Of a DNA stretch of 10,270 nt, positions 1 to 6,850 are shown one piece after another. This DNA is from an uncultured bacterium (GTDB lineage: Bacteria > Verrucomicrobiota > Lentisphaeria > Victivallales > UBA1829): assembly GCA_900549045.1 (NCBI GenBank), contig URNE01000047.1:1-10270 (forward strand). Reading direction: 5' to 3'. Under the pieces are notes generated by a model that worked only from the letters and a program-made list of their open reading frames with translations, was not told the DNA's origin and did no database searches. Position numbers and translations under genes: made by a program. The stretch's first letter is position 1, and each line of letters opens with the position of its first letter.

Positions 1-645
1 AAATGGAACTCGCGCTACATTGATTTTCTCGTCAGCATCGGCAAAGCAAAAGTCGCGTACACGGGCGAACTGCTCATCCGCAACAATACCCCCGCAACCC
101 TCGAACGCAAAACACAGATTTTCTATGTGGACACCTCCGTTCCAGCAGCCTCTCACTCGCTCAAAGACCTCGGCCCGTATGAACTGCTCTCCATGCTGAT
201 CGGAAAACTTGAGCAGGACGCTGACAAGATTCCCGTCGGACGCGGCAACCGTCAGGAAGTCACAAAATTCACCGGATTCGGCTTCTCCATGAACGTCGAA
301 AACGCCTCCGTGAACCTGGATGAAACACGGTTCAAAATCACTTTGAACAACTCAAGTCTGCTCGGGTTTGAATCAAACGGCACACCGAGAATCTCGGCGA
401 ACAGCGTCGTGACGCAGGAGGTCAGCCTGCCGCACGGAAAGAACAGTTTTGTGATCGGCGGGCTCAAAAAGCAGGAAGTCGTCAAATCCGCCACAGGCGT
501 TCCGTTCCTCATGGACATTCCGTACCTCGGCTATTTGTTCTCAAGCGTATCCACTTCCACTAAATTCTCGGAACTCGTGCTTGTCGCACAATGCAGCTGG
601 GACGCCCCCTCCGATGCCGCCAGAACCAAAGCATTCAAACCGTAA
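1..645 (+). CDS. Secretin-family outer-membrane pore protein, C-terminal part (5' end cut by window)
   Basis: The frame is open from base 1 and ends at TAA 643-645, giving 214 residues of a longer protein; the ATG at 127 is internal. The fragment carries the secretin (type II/III secretion, PilQ/GspD-like) C-terminal signature. A run ending in FVIGGL at about residues 150-155 is followed by GVPFLMDIPYLGYLF at about 166-180 (bases 496-540), the classic VPxLxxIPxLGxLF motif, and then a hydrophobic strand SELVLVAQ. In this family the domain forms a multimeric beta-barrel in the outer membrane through which protein or pili pass. The domain extends upstream of the visible part, so the N-terminal N-domains and signal peptide are out of view. 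Which system it serves (type II secretion, type IV pilus or an orphan secretin) cannot be told. It has no evident functional link to the sugar genes downstream. Family call fairly sure; role unknown. Confidence 0.77.
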   Translation, partial: KWNSRYIDFLVSIGKAKVAYTGELLIRNNTPATLERKTQIFYVDTSVPAASHSLKDLGPYELLSMLIGKLEQDADKIPVGRGNRQEVTKFTGFGFSMNVENASVNLDETRFKITLNNSSLLGFESNGTPRISANSVVTQEVSLPHGKNSFVIGGLKKQEVVKSATGVPFLMDIPYLGYLFSSVSTSTKFSELVLVAQCSWDAPSDAARTKAFKP

Positions 646-655
646 CAGCCTTCAC

Positions 656-690
656 AGAGCCTCTCCTCCCCTCCGCACCGGGCTCTTTCC
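656..690 (+). terminator. Weak possible terminator after the secretin gene
   Basis: AGAGCC at 656-661 can pair with GGCTCT at 681-686, followed by a short TT run and C-rich sequence. The stem is only 6 bp with a 19-base loop and the U-tract is poor, so this is a tentative call resting on its place 10 bases after the stop codon. Confidence 0.22.
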
Positions 691-736
691 CCATGCCGGC
701 GTCATCTCTCCTTTTGCAACTTTTTCCCATTCATCC

Positions 737-764
737 TTGCATTTTCCCAAACAGCGGCTACATT
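737..764 (+). promoter_or_regulatory. Candidate sigma70-type promoter of the GH78-like gene
   Basis: TTGCAT (737-742) and TACATT (759-764) are spaced 16 bp apart, predicting a start near base 771 and a leader of about 34 bases before the ATG at 805. A second TTGCAA lies upstream at 714-719, so the exact -35 is uncertain. The rest of the 159-base gap (646-804) is pyrimidine-rich and shows no small gene. Confidence 0.38.
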
Positions 765-804
765 AAAGAGAGTAGGACACTTTTAACAAATCAAGGGTTG
801 AATC

Positions 805-2958
805 ATGAGAAAGACTCCCGGACAGTTATGGGGAAGATGCGCAAAAGAGGCCTTCTTCCGGAAAGATTTTGAACTCAAAGAAAAGCCGGAAAGCGCAGTT
901 CTCCGGATCTTCGTCGACACAGGATACGAACTGTTTCTCAACGGACGCTTCGTCGCATGCGTCGACGAATGGAACAACACGCGCGATTACAATGTCCGCA
1001 TGTACCTGAAACCCGGACGCAATGTCATTGCGGTCCATGCGATCAACACCGCCGGACACCGCGGTTTTGCTTTTGAGCTTCTGCTGAACGGAACCGACTC
1101 CGTCAGCTCCGATGAAAGCTGGAAGGTTGCCGACGCCGAACTCTGGGGCTGGATGCTGTCTGAATACGACGACTCCGCGTGGAGCGAGCCGGTCGTCATG
1201 CCGATGGATATTTTCGGAATGCCGCAGTGGTCGTCGCTCCCCGGAAACGATCCGGAACGCGTCATCTCCCCCATACCGAACACACCGTTCTTCTGTTCCG
1301 AAGTTCCGAAATTCGTCGATTCCCCGTTCTACACGAAACAGCCCGAATCCTTCACCCCCTCAGCCGGACTGTGCGAACTGCTCGGCCCCGAATACGCCGA
1401 AAGCGCAAAAGCGCATCCCCCCGCATTCGTCCGCGCGAAAAATCTGATGGAAATCAATGCGAAAAACGGAACAATCAACGCGGACGGCTTCAAAGTCACC
1501 GCTTCCGCAACGGCCCGCTACGAGGGACCGGAATTCACGATAGACTTCGGCGAGGAGTGCTGCGGATACTTCCGGATGCGCGTCGAATCCGAAAAAGTTG
1601 TCCGCTTCCGTATCTGCTACGGAGAATGTCTGGACGAATGCTTTGCCGAGCCGGAGCCGGAAATTCCGCTGCACCGGATGCTCATCGAAACGATCTCGCT
1701 CCAACCGGGCGTGCAGGAGTGGGAAAGCCGGATGCGCGTCGGATTCCGCTTCGCACGCATCGAATTTTTCCATTGTCCGGCGAAAGTGGAAGTTGATGAA
1801 TTCCATGTCCGCAACACCTTCTATCCGCTCGCCTACCGCGGCGCGTTCTTCTGCTCCGACGAATCGCTGAACGGAATCTGGAAGGCCGGACGCAAGACGC
1901 TGCATCTCTGCATGCAGGAGTACTATCTCGACGCCATCAAGCGCGACCGCCTGCTGTGGGTCGGCGACACGCGCGCCGAGTCGCTTTACAACTACTATCT
2001 GTTCGGCGACACGGAACTTTTCAAATTCAGCATGCGCGAACTTGCGAAGTGCCAGTACGAAAACGGCGCGATCGGCTCCGCATGGGGGCCGGGCGCATCC
2101 CTGCTCTGGGATTACGACGCATGGTGGGTTATCGCCCTGCACGATTATTATATGTACACCGGCGACGCCGCGTTTCTGCTGGAACTCAAGCAGAATCTCT
2201 GCCGCGCAACCGACTGGCTCACCGCGCGGACCAACGCGGAGGGGCTGATCGACGTTCCTCCAAACCCGCTGAAACTCTGGATGGTGGTTCTCGACAATTC
2301 CGTCGGACTTGATCCGTTCCTCAACAGTCTCTATCTCCGCGCGCTGAAAGCCTCGCGCGAAGCCTGCGGACTCGCCGGGGACGCGGAAGGCGCGGCACGC
2401 TGCAATGCGCGGATTGCGAAAACGGAACCAGCCGTCCGCGCCCTGCTCGCAAAGAATCCGCTGAAGGACCGGAAGTCGCTTTACTCGCACTCGACGGGAA
2501 TTTATGAAGTGATCGAATCTCTGTTCAGTGAAGGCGATTCCGCCGCGGCGCTCGCCCTGATCCGCCAACGCTGGGGTGCTCTGCTCTCCTGCGGAGCGGA
2601 TACCCTGTTCGAGGGAATGTATTCCGACTCCATGCCGCGTCTCACGGAACGGCATGAAAACAACGACCTTGCCCATATCAGCTTCTGTCACGGCTGGACC
2701 GCCGGTCCGTGCTCGCTCCTGCCGGCATGGATCGCAGGAATCCGTCCGCTGGAACCGGGATTCAAACGCTTCACGGTCGCCCCCGCTCCGGTCGATCTGA
2801 CCTGGTTCAAAACGGCTGTTCCGACTCCGCACGGCGAAATCGGTCTCGTTTTCCGCGACGGGACGTACACGCTCTCCGTTCCGGAAAACACAACAGCCGT
2901 CTTCCGTCTCAACGGCAAGGAAACCGAATTCGGAAGCGGAGTTCACACAATCAAATGA
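805..2958 (+). CDS. GH78-type alpha-L-rhamnosidase-like glycoside hydrolase, cytoplasmic
   Basis: 717 residues with the domain order of GH78 enzymes. There is an N-terminal galactose-binding-like beta-sandwich (about 25-130, with FLNG at 44-47 and VIAVHAIN at 74-81) and a second beta-sandwich (about 235-335). A six-hairpin (alpha/alpha)6 barrel follows (about 345-645) with D376-x3-R380-D-R-x2-W-x-G-D388, WDYDAWW (435-441) and CHGWTAGP (628-635). A C-terminal beta domain begins with IRPLEPGF (646-653), the usual RPxxPGF linker. GH78 enzymes release terminal alpha-L-rhamnose by inversion. E603 (DTLFEG) sits where the family's GATTxWE base glutamate is expected, but the usual DERL acid motif reads RD-RLL, so catalysis or specificity may differ. 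There is no signal peptide, so it should act on imported oligosaccharides in the cytoplasm. The ATG at 805 is preceded by AAGGG (793-797). The 3' end overlaps the convergent kinase gene by 8 bases. Family call strong; substrate not proven. Confidence 0.84.
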   Translation: MRKTPGQLWGRCAKEAFFRKDFELKEKPESAVLRIFVDTGYELFLNGRFVACVDEWNNTRDYNVRMYLKPGRNVIAVHAINTAGHRGFAFELLLNGTDSVSSDESWKVADAELWGWMLSEYDDSAWSEPVVMPMDIFGMPQWSSLPGNDPERVISPIPNTPFFCSEVPKFVDSPFYTKQPESFTPSAGLCELLGPEYAESAKAHPPAFVRAKNLMEINAKNGTINADGFKVTASATARYEGPEFTIDFGEECCGYFRMRVESEKVVRFRICYGECLDECFAEPEPEIPLHRMLIETISLQPGVQEWESRMRVGFRFARIEFFHCPAKVEVDEFHVRNTFYPLAYRGAFFCSDESLNGIWKAGRKTLHLCMQEYYLDAIKRDRLLWVGDTRAESLYNYYLFGDTELFKFSMRELAKCQYENGAIGSAWGPGASLLWDYDAWWVIALHDYYMYTGDAAFLLELKQNLCRATDWLTARTNAEGLIDVPPNPLKLWMVVLDNSVGLDPFLNSLYLRALKASREACGLAGDAEGAARCNARIAKTEPAVRALLAKNPLKDRKSLYSHSTGIYEVIESLFSEGDSAAALALIRQRWGALLSCGADTLFEGMYSDSMPRLTERHENNDLAHISFCHGWTAGPCSLLPAWIAGIRPLEPGFKRFTVAPAPVDLTWFKTAVPTPHGEIGLVFRDGTYTLSVPENTTAVFRLNGKETEFGSGVHTIK

Positions 2959-3898
2959 CAGGAGAAAGCCCGGCGTCCGTACAGCGCAAATTCTCCAGGA
3001 TTTTCCGCTGATCCGCCGGGTCGAACTCTCCCGCCCGGGTGGAAAGGCAGTTCGCGGACGCCGCTGAAAGAGCGACACGGAACGCTTCCGCCTCCGCCAT
3101 CCCGTCAAGCAGGCATGATGCGAAAACCGCCGTTGCCGCATCCCCCGCGCCGAGCGGGCTGACCGCATGCTCCAGACGCGGAACCGCGTAACGGAAGAAA
3201 CGGCCGTCTCCGGAATACGTCGCCTCGCCCGGACCGTTTGTAACGGCGAAGGAAACATTCCCCCAGCGTTTCTCCGCCGTCCGGTGCGCCGACTTGATCT
3301 CTGAACAGCCCGTGATTTTAAAGAACTCTTCGCGATTGACTTTCAGCACGATGCGTCCGGGAAGTTCGAGAACGGGAGCGATTCCCTTCACAGCATCCGC
3401 GATCACGGGGACTCCCGCCGCGACCGCGATTTCCGCCGCGCGTTTGTAGAGAGAGGGATCGGTCCCGTCCGGCAGACTTCCCGAAACGACGAAAACCGAC
3501 GCTTTGCGGATACGCGCTTTCAATATCTGCAAAAATCTTTCCGCCTCCGCCTCCGAAACCGCCCCTGAGGGTTCGATGAGTTCGGTCATGCTCTCCGCCG
3601 CGCGGTCCAGACACGTCACGCAAGTGCGGGTCTCGTACCGGGTTTCGATTGTCTCATGACGGATTCCGAGTTCATCGAGTGCAGCGCAAAGCCGTTGTCC
3701 TGTTGCTCCTCCGGCGAATTGAAACAGACGCGCTTCCGCCGTTCCGAAACACGCGGCGGCGCGACAGACGTTCACGCCCTTTCCCGCTGGATAAACCTCC
3801 ATTGAGACAGCGCGGTTCACCTCCCCGGTTTTCAGTGCGGAAAACACCAGTGTCTTCTGCCATGCGGGATTCGCACCCATGACGAATATTGTTTTCAT
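2951..3898 (-). CDS. PfkB-family sugar kinase, 1-phosphofructokinase / tagatose-6-phosphate kinase (FruK/LacC) type
   Basis: 315 residues, a normal length for this ribokinase-superfamily branch. It starts MKTIFVMGANPAWQKTL, matching the N-terminal NPAxD strand of FruK/LacC proteins but with Q14 at the usual aspartate. Motif 1 is AGKGVNVCRAA (38-48), followed by SGSLPDG (139-145), KVNREE (186-191, the phosphosugar-kinase N-x-x-E), TNGPGEA (220-226) and the ATP/anion-hole motif GAGDAATAVF (250-259) with presumed catalytic D253. Such enzymes transfer phosphate from ATP to a phosphorylated ketose. The exact substrate here is open, and KDG kinase activity is possible in this context but not indicated by the sequence. 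I start it at 3898, not at the upstream in-frame ATG at 4105, because homology begins there and CGGAG lies 7 bases before it; the longer start would run into the esterase gene. It is probably the third gene of the lyase-esterase cluster, or driven by its own promoter in the 194-base gap. Confidence 0.83.
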   Translation of the reverse strand: MKTIFVMGANPAWQKTLVFSALKTGEVNRAVSMEVYPAGKGVNVCRAAACFGTAEARLFQFAGGATGQRLCAALDELGIRHETIETRYETRTCVTCLDRAAESMTELIEPSGAVSEAEAERFLQILKARIRKASVFVVSGSLPDGTDPSLYKRAAEIAVAAGVPVIADAVKGIAPVLELPGRIVLKVNREEFFKITGCSEIKSAHRTAEKRWGNVSFAVTNGPGEATYSGDGRFFRYAVPRLEHAVSPLGAGDAATAVFASCLLDGMAEAEAFRVALSAASANCLSTRAGEFDPADQRKILENLRCTDAGLSPVI

Positions 3899-3906
3899 TC
3901 TGAATT

Positions 3907-3911
3907 CTCCG
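3907..3911 (-). promoter_or_regulatory. Ribosome binding site deciding the kinase start
   Basis: Read on the - strand this is CGGAG, 8 bases before the ATG at 3898-3896. It supports the short start beginning MKTIFVMGANP over the upstream in-frame ATG at 4105. Confidence 0.6.
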
Positions 3912-3919
3912 TTTTTAGA

Positions 3920-3947
3920 AACATACCATGTCCGCTTGTTTTTTCCA
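3920..3947 (-). promoter_or_regulatory. Possible promoter of the kinase gene
   Basis: On the - strand TGGAAA (3947-3942) and TATGTT (3925-3920) are 16 bp apart, with a TG extension just upstream of the -10. Each box matches the sigma70 consensus at 4 of 6 positions. The predicted start near 3913 would leave a leader of about 15 bases. The match is weak; the kinase may instead be read through from the lyase promoter. Confidence 0.25.
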
Positions 3948-4063
3948 GCGTCTGCGGAGAACTTCTTCCGTTTTTTCCGTACAGAACCCGTGAGCGTCAA
4001 GCACACCGGAGATGATTCTGACCGGGAATCCGCATCCGCGCAAGTCCGGAAGCGCAAGGGAAT

Positions 4064-4095
4064 TGAATTCAGCTTCTGCACATCTGCTGAATTCA
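4064..4095 (-). terminator. Perfect 10-bp hairpin across the esterase stop codon (weak terminator, attenuator or mRNA stabiliser)
   Basis: TGAATTCAGC at 4064-4073 and GCTGAATTCA at 4086-4095 are exact inverted copies around a 12-base loop. On the - strand the stem opens with the TGA stop of the esterase gene (4095-4093). No U-tract follows (the next bases read ATTCCC), so it does not look like a strong intrinsic terminator. It could attenuate transcription into the kinase gene or protect the lyase-esterase message from 3' decay. Each arm contains the self-complementary octamer TGAATTCA, so a protein-binding site is also possible. Confidence 0.5.
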
Positions 4096-4767
4096 GAGAA
4101 AACACTCCGCGAGCGGAAGCCGGCGGCGTTTCGCATCTTCCGCAATCATCCCGGCGATCAGACGCGCGCCTTTTTCACGGAAATGCGTGTCGTCCGCCGC
4201 ACCGTCCTTCCAGTCGGGATAGACTCCCGGAGGGACATGCATGAAATACTCGCCTGAAGCCTCCGCGCCGATCCGCGTCAGCCAGTCCGTCGTCATGGCG
4301 TTCAGATCAATCAGCGGGACGTCCGTCTCCTCTGCGGTTCCGCGCATCAGCTCCGGATACACGCCGAGGGTCTGAAGCGGAACACCGTGTTCATCGAACT
4401 TGCGGCGTGCAACCGAGGTCAGCAGAACGGGAAGCGCCCCCTTCGCGCGGACTTCGGAAATGAAACGTTTCAGATTCGCGCAATAGGCGTTTTCATCCGC
4501 GTAATCATACGGAATATCCGATTTCTGATCATTGTGTCCAAACTGAATCAGAACAAAATCATCCTTCCGCAGAGCTTCAAGCAGAGCGTCCCAGCGTCCC
4601 TGCGTGCGGAAACTCTTCGTGCTCCGTCCGGGCGAAGCGAAGTTGACGACACGGATTTCCGGACGCGTCAACTCCCCGAGGACCTGTCCCCATCCGGTCA
4701 TGGGAACATGTTCCGCGGGGTACGTTGCGGCGATGGAATCTCCGGCGATCAGAACGGCGGGCGTCAT
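4093..4767 (-). CDS. SGNH hydrolase, rhamnogalacturonan acetylesterase-like (CE12 type)
   Basis: 224 residues without a signal peptide. All SGNH blocks are visible: GDSIAATYP from residue 9 with nucleophile S11, GWGQVL (25-30), NFASPGRSTKSF (42-53, oxyanion-hole glycine), GRWDALL (57-63), IQFGHND (74-80, oxyanion asparagine N79), and DDTHF (192-196) supplying the catalytic D192 and H195. GWGQ, GRSxKSF, GRWD and IQFGHND together are typical of CE12 proteins such as Bacillus YesT/RhgT and fungal RGAE. These remove acetyl groups from rhamnogalacturonan-like substrates, and YesT also works inside the cell. The gene follows the lyase by 8 bases. I use the ATG at 4767, since TGAGG overlapping the lyase stop codon sits 6 bases before it; an upstream in-frame ATG at 4794 would overlap the lyase and adds a non-conserved extension. 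Family call strong; the acetylated substrate is inferred. Confidence 0.85.
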   Translation of the reverse strand: MTPAVLIAGDSIAATYPAEHVPMTGWGQVLGELTRPEIRVVNFASPGRSTKSFRTQGRWDALLEALRKDDFVLIQFGHNDQKSDIPYDYADENAYCANLKRFISEVRAKGALPVLLTSVARRKFDEHGVPLQTLGVYPELMRGTAEETDVPLIDLNAMTTDWLTRIGAEASGEYFMHVPPGVYPDWKDGAADDTHFREKGARLIAGMIAEDAKRRRLPLAECFL

Positions 4768-4773
4768 CGCGAT

Positions 4774-4778
4774 CCTCA
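4774..4778 (-). promoter_or_regulatory. Ribosome binding site of the esterase, overlapping the lyase stop codon
   Basis: On the - strand the bases read TGAGG: the first three are the TGA stop of the lyase gene and GAGG is the Shine-Dalgarno core, 6 bases from the ATG at 4767. A ribosome ending the lyase would sit on the esterase start, so the two genes are very probably translationally coupled. Confidence 0.65.
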
Positions 4779-6785
4779 CTTTCCGGAATACCATGGAATC
4801 AGCACACCGTCGACCGTCACACCTTCCGGCGACTCCTTGACGGATGCGGCTGTTTTGCCGAGCACGGCAAAAAATGCGGCGGAAACGCATTTTCCCGCAG
4901 GTCCGTACGAAAGAACGAAGGTGTTGCCCCTGTCGGCTTCCGCCTGCTGAAGTTTTTCATTCCAGATGCTTCCGATGTCCGAAACCGTGTAGCCGGAGGA
5001 AACCGTGCACGGAGCATTCGTCTGAATCCGGAGTTCCGCTTTCGGGTGAACGTAATGAAAACTCTTCTCCGTCAGTTTTTTCAGTGAAGCATCATGACGC
5101 ATGTTGTTGAGGTGAAGATGAGCGCGGAACTCAAACGTTCCCTTTTCGGAGCTCATCTGGTCCATCACAACCAGCCGGTTCTGTTTTTTGAGCCAGGCGA
5201 ATGTGCGGATCATCGTTTTCATCGGCTGGGAATAAGCGGAGCGCATATCCTTGCGGAGCAGAAGCATCTCCGGTTCGTCGCGGAATTCCAGCGTCGCGCA
5301 GTTCTGCTGTTTCACCGGGAGCTGATCCGCGCCGTCGACGGTCACGGTGTTCGCGGCGGAGGTCCGGATGGAGAGCTGATGAATCGGACGGCGGTACAGG
5401 TTGGTGTTGCCGGAATGAACCACTATCGGGAAGCCGTTGTATCCGAACACGAAATTGCCGCTCTCGCGGCGTTTGTGCGCACTCACTTTGGTCGGGACGT
5501 TGAAGTAACAGCCGAACACGGTGTCGCCCGCCTTCCAGCCGGAACGCGCGATCAGCTCGCCGGAAGCGAACTGCGCGGTCAGCGGCAGATTCAGAGCGTC
5601 CGGACTCTTCACTTCTGGATCCTTTCCGCCGCCGAGCAGATAGCTCGCCGCATTCCAGTTCCACCACGGCGCGCGCCATTTGGTGCGCGAGCCGAGATAT
5701 GCCGCCGCGGAGTCGCCGGATTCCAGCGCGAGCACGTACATCACCGCGACCGGAGGCAGAGCAAAACTGTTGTCGTCGCAGAAAGCGATCCGCGCGTATT
5801 TTTCCGGATTGCAGAAATCATGATACACCATCCAGCGCGTCACCAGATGCAGCGGAGAGGTCCGGAAAAGCGTTTCGCGCTCCGCCGCGGTCAGATACGG
5901 AAGGACATCCGGAAGAACGCTCATTGCGTATCCGGCATATCCGACACCTTCACCGTAGCTGCCGTCAGGCTCAAAACTGGACTGGAAGTAATCGGTCAGA
6001 GTCTCCACGGCGAAGGCGGCTTTTTCCGTATCATTGAAATACTTTGCGGAAAGCAGCAAAGCTCCGCTCAGAATGGCGGTCCAGTTGTTCGGCTGCCACT
6101 TCCGGCGTCTCTGCAGATCTTCGTATGCGGATTCCAGAACGAACTCGCGGTACTTCGCCTCCATCCGCGCGATTTCCTCCGCGGAGAAGAGGTCGCGGCA
6201 GCGGACGAGCAGGAGGTTCAGAATCCGGGCGAACGGAAGCGTGTTGAGGTCGGCATAACGCTTCTTGACGTCGTCTTTCAGCCAGTTCCGATAGGTCTGT
6301 CCCATCCAGAACCAGCGGTCGAGCGTCATGCCGTGAACGGCGTAATCGTGCACGAATTTCCCGATCTGCGGGTTCCCCGTGAAGAGCCAGGTCTCCGCGA
6401 TGCGCTCCAGCCCCAGCCAGCGGAGCTGATACGCTGGGAGATTCGCGGGAGGCAGGCTCCAGGAGTTCACATACTTCAGAACATGCGCGGCGTTCTGTCT
6501 GCGCCAGGTATCGCGTCCGGCGGGATCGTCGCGGAAAAAATTTGCCGCCTGAACAAGCTGATCCGTTGTATACGGGACGGTGCGCAATTCGCCGAGGGCG
6601 CGGATGCGGTCGGGATTGACCTTCAGGTCGCTCATCTTCAGAGGCTGGAAGCCGACGGGGCGCTCCAGCTTGAAAGTCCGCATGTCGGGATAGATTCCGA
6701 GCAGGAGTTTTTCTCCGGCGCACAGACCGGAAGTCAGGAGAGTCAGCAGCAGAAATGCTGCGGATCGGTGAACGGAATGTTTCAT
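4776..6785 (-). CDS. Secreted heparinase II/III-family polysaccharide lyase
   Basis: 669 residues. The N-terminus MKHSVHRSAAFLLLTLLTSG then LCAG is a clear signal peptide, cleaved around residues 22-24; there is no proper lipobox before C22. A long helical region (about 60-390, an incomplete (alpha/alpha) toroid) holds QPNNW (231-235) and DGSYGEGVGYAGY (274-286), the usual Asn and Tyr active-site segments of this fold. A beta-sandwich follows from about 405, with SAHKRRESGNFVFGYNG (435-451) matching the family's HxxxDxGxF block; H437 is the likely catalytic or neutralising histidine. The family cleaves uronate-containing polysaccharides (heparin/heparan, alginate and others) by beta-elimination. 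Which PL family and substrate apply cannot be fixed by eye. The ATG at 6785 has AAGGAA 6 bases upstream. It is the first gene of the leftward cluster, translationally coupled to the CE12-like esterase and divergent from the IclR gene. The pairing with esterase and rhamnosidase hints at a pectin-like or other acetylated acidic glycan (inference). Confidence 0.85.
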   Translation of the reverse strand: MKHSVHRSAAFLLLTLLTSGLCAGEKLLLGIYPDMRTFKLERPVGFQPLKMSDLKVNPDRIRALGELRTVPYTTDQLVQAANFFRDDPAGRDTWRRQNAAHVLKYVNSWSLPPANLPAYQLRWLGLERIAETWLFTGNPQIGKFVHDYAVHGMTLDRWFWMGQTYRNWLKDDVKKRYADLNTLPFARILNLLLVRCRDLFSAEEIARMEAKYREFVLESAYEDLQRRRKWQPNNWTAILSGALLLSAKYFNDTEKAAFAVETLTDYFQSSFEPDGSYGEGVGYAGYAMSVLPDVLPYLTAAERETLFRTSPLHLVTRWMVYHDFCNPEKYARIAFCDDNSFALPPVAVMYVLALESGDSAAAYLGSRTKWRAPWWNWNAASYLLGGGKDPEVKSPDALNLPLTAQFASGELIARSGWKAGDTVFGCYFNVPTKVSAHKRRESGNFVFGYNGFPIVVHSGNTNLYRRPIHQLSIRTSAANTVTVDGADQLPVKQQNCATLEFRDEPEMLLLRKDMRSAYSQPMKTMIRTFAWLKKQNRLVVMDQMSSEKGTFEFRAHLHLNNMRHDASLKKLTEKSFHYVHPKAELRIQTNAPCTVSSGYTVSDIGSIWNEKLQQAEADRGNTFVLSYGPAGKCVSAAFFAVLGKTAASVKESPEGVTVDGVLIPWYSGK

Positions 6786-6819
6786 GGTCAGTTCCTTCTT
6801 TGGGTTGACGTTGCCGGGA

Positions 6820-6850
6820 ATAATCTTGCATGGATTCCGGAAATTGTCAA
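6820..6850 (-). promoter_or_regulatory. Candidate promoter of the lyase-esterase cluster
   Basis: On the - strand a perfect TTGACA (6850-6845) is followed after 19 bp by GATTAT (6825-6820), or after 18 bp by AGATTA. The spacing is a little long, as is common where an activator helps. The ATG lies about 28 bases beyond the predicted start. A palindrome abuts the -35 and another lies in the spacer. Confidence 0.5.

Noticed and set aside
2961..2996. GGAGAA...TTCTCC inverted repeat as a terminator of the GH78-like gene
   Set aside because: 6-bp arms with a 24-base loop and no U-tract, inside the 3' coding end of the kinase; too weak to call.
1360..3258. Long open frame (632 codons) on the - strand opposite the GH78-like gene
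   Set aside because: It is Arg/Gly/Phe-rich with no recognisable domain and lies antisense to a gene with clear family motifs; codon bias in GC-rich genes leaves such frames open.
2951..4105. Longer version of the kinase starting at 4105
   Set aside because: The extra 69 residues are charged and unlike any PfkB N-terminus, begin inside the esterase gene and lack a ribosome binding site; homology starts at the ATG at 3898.
3915..4145. 76-codon - strand frame in the esterase-kinase gap
   Set aside because: It starts inside the esterase gene in another frame, has no ribosome binding site and no recognisable motif; the gap is better read as regulatory DNA.
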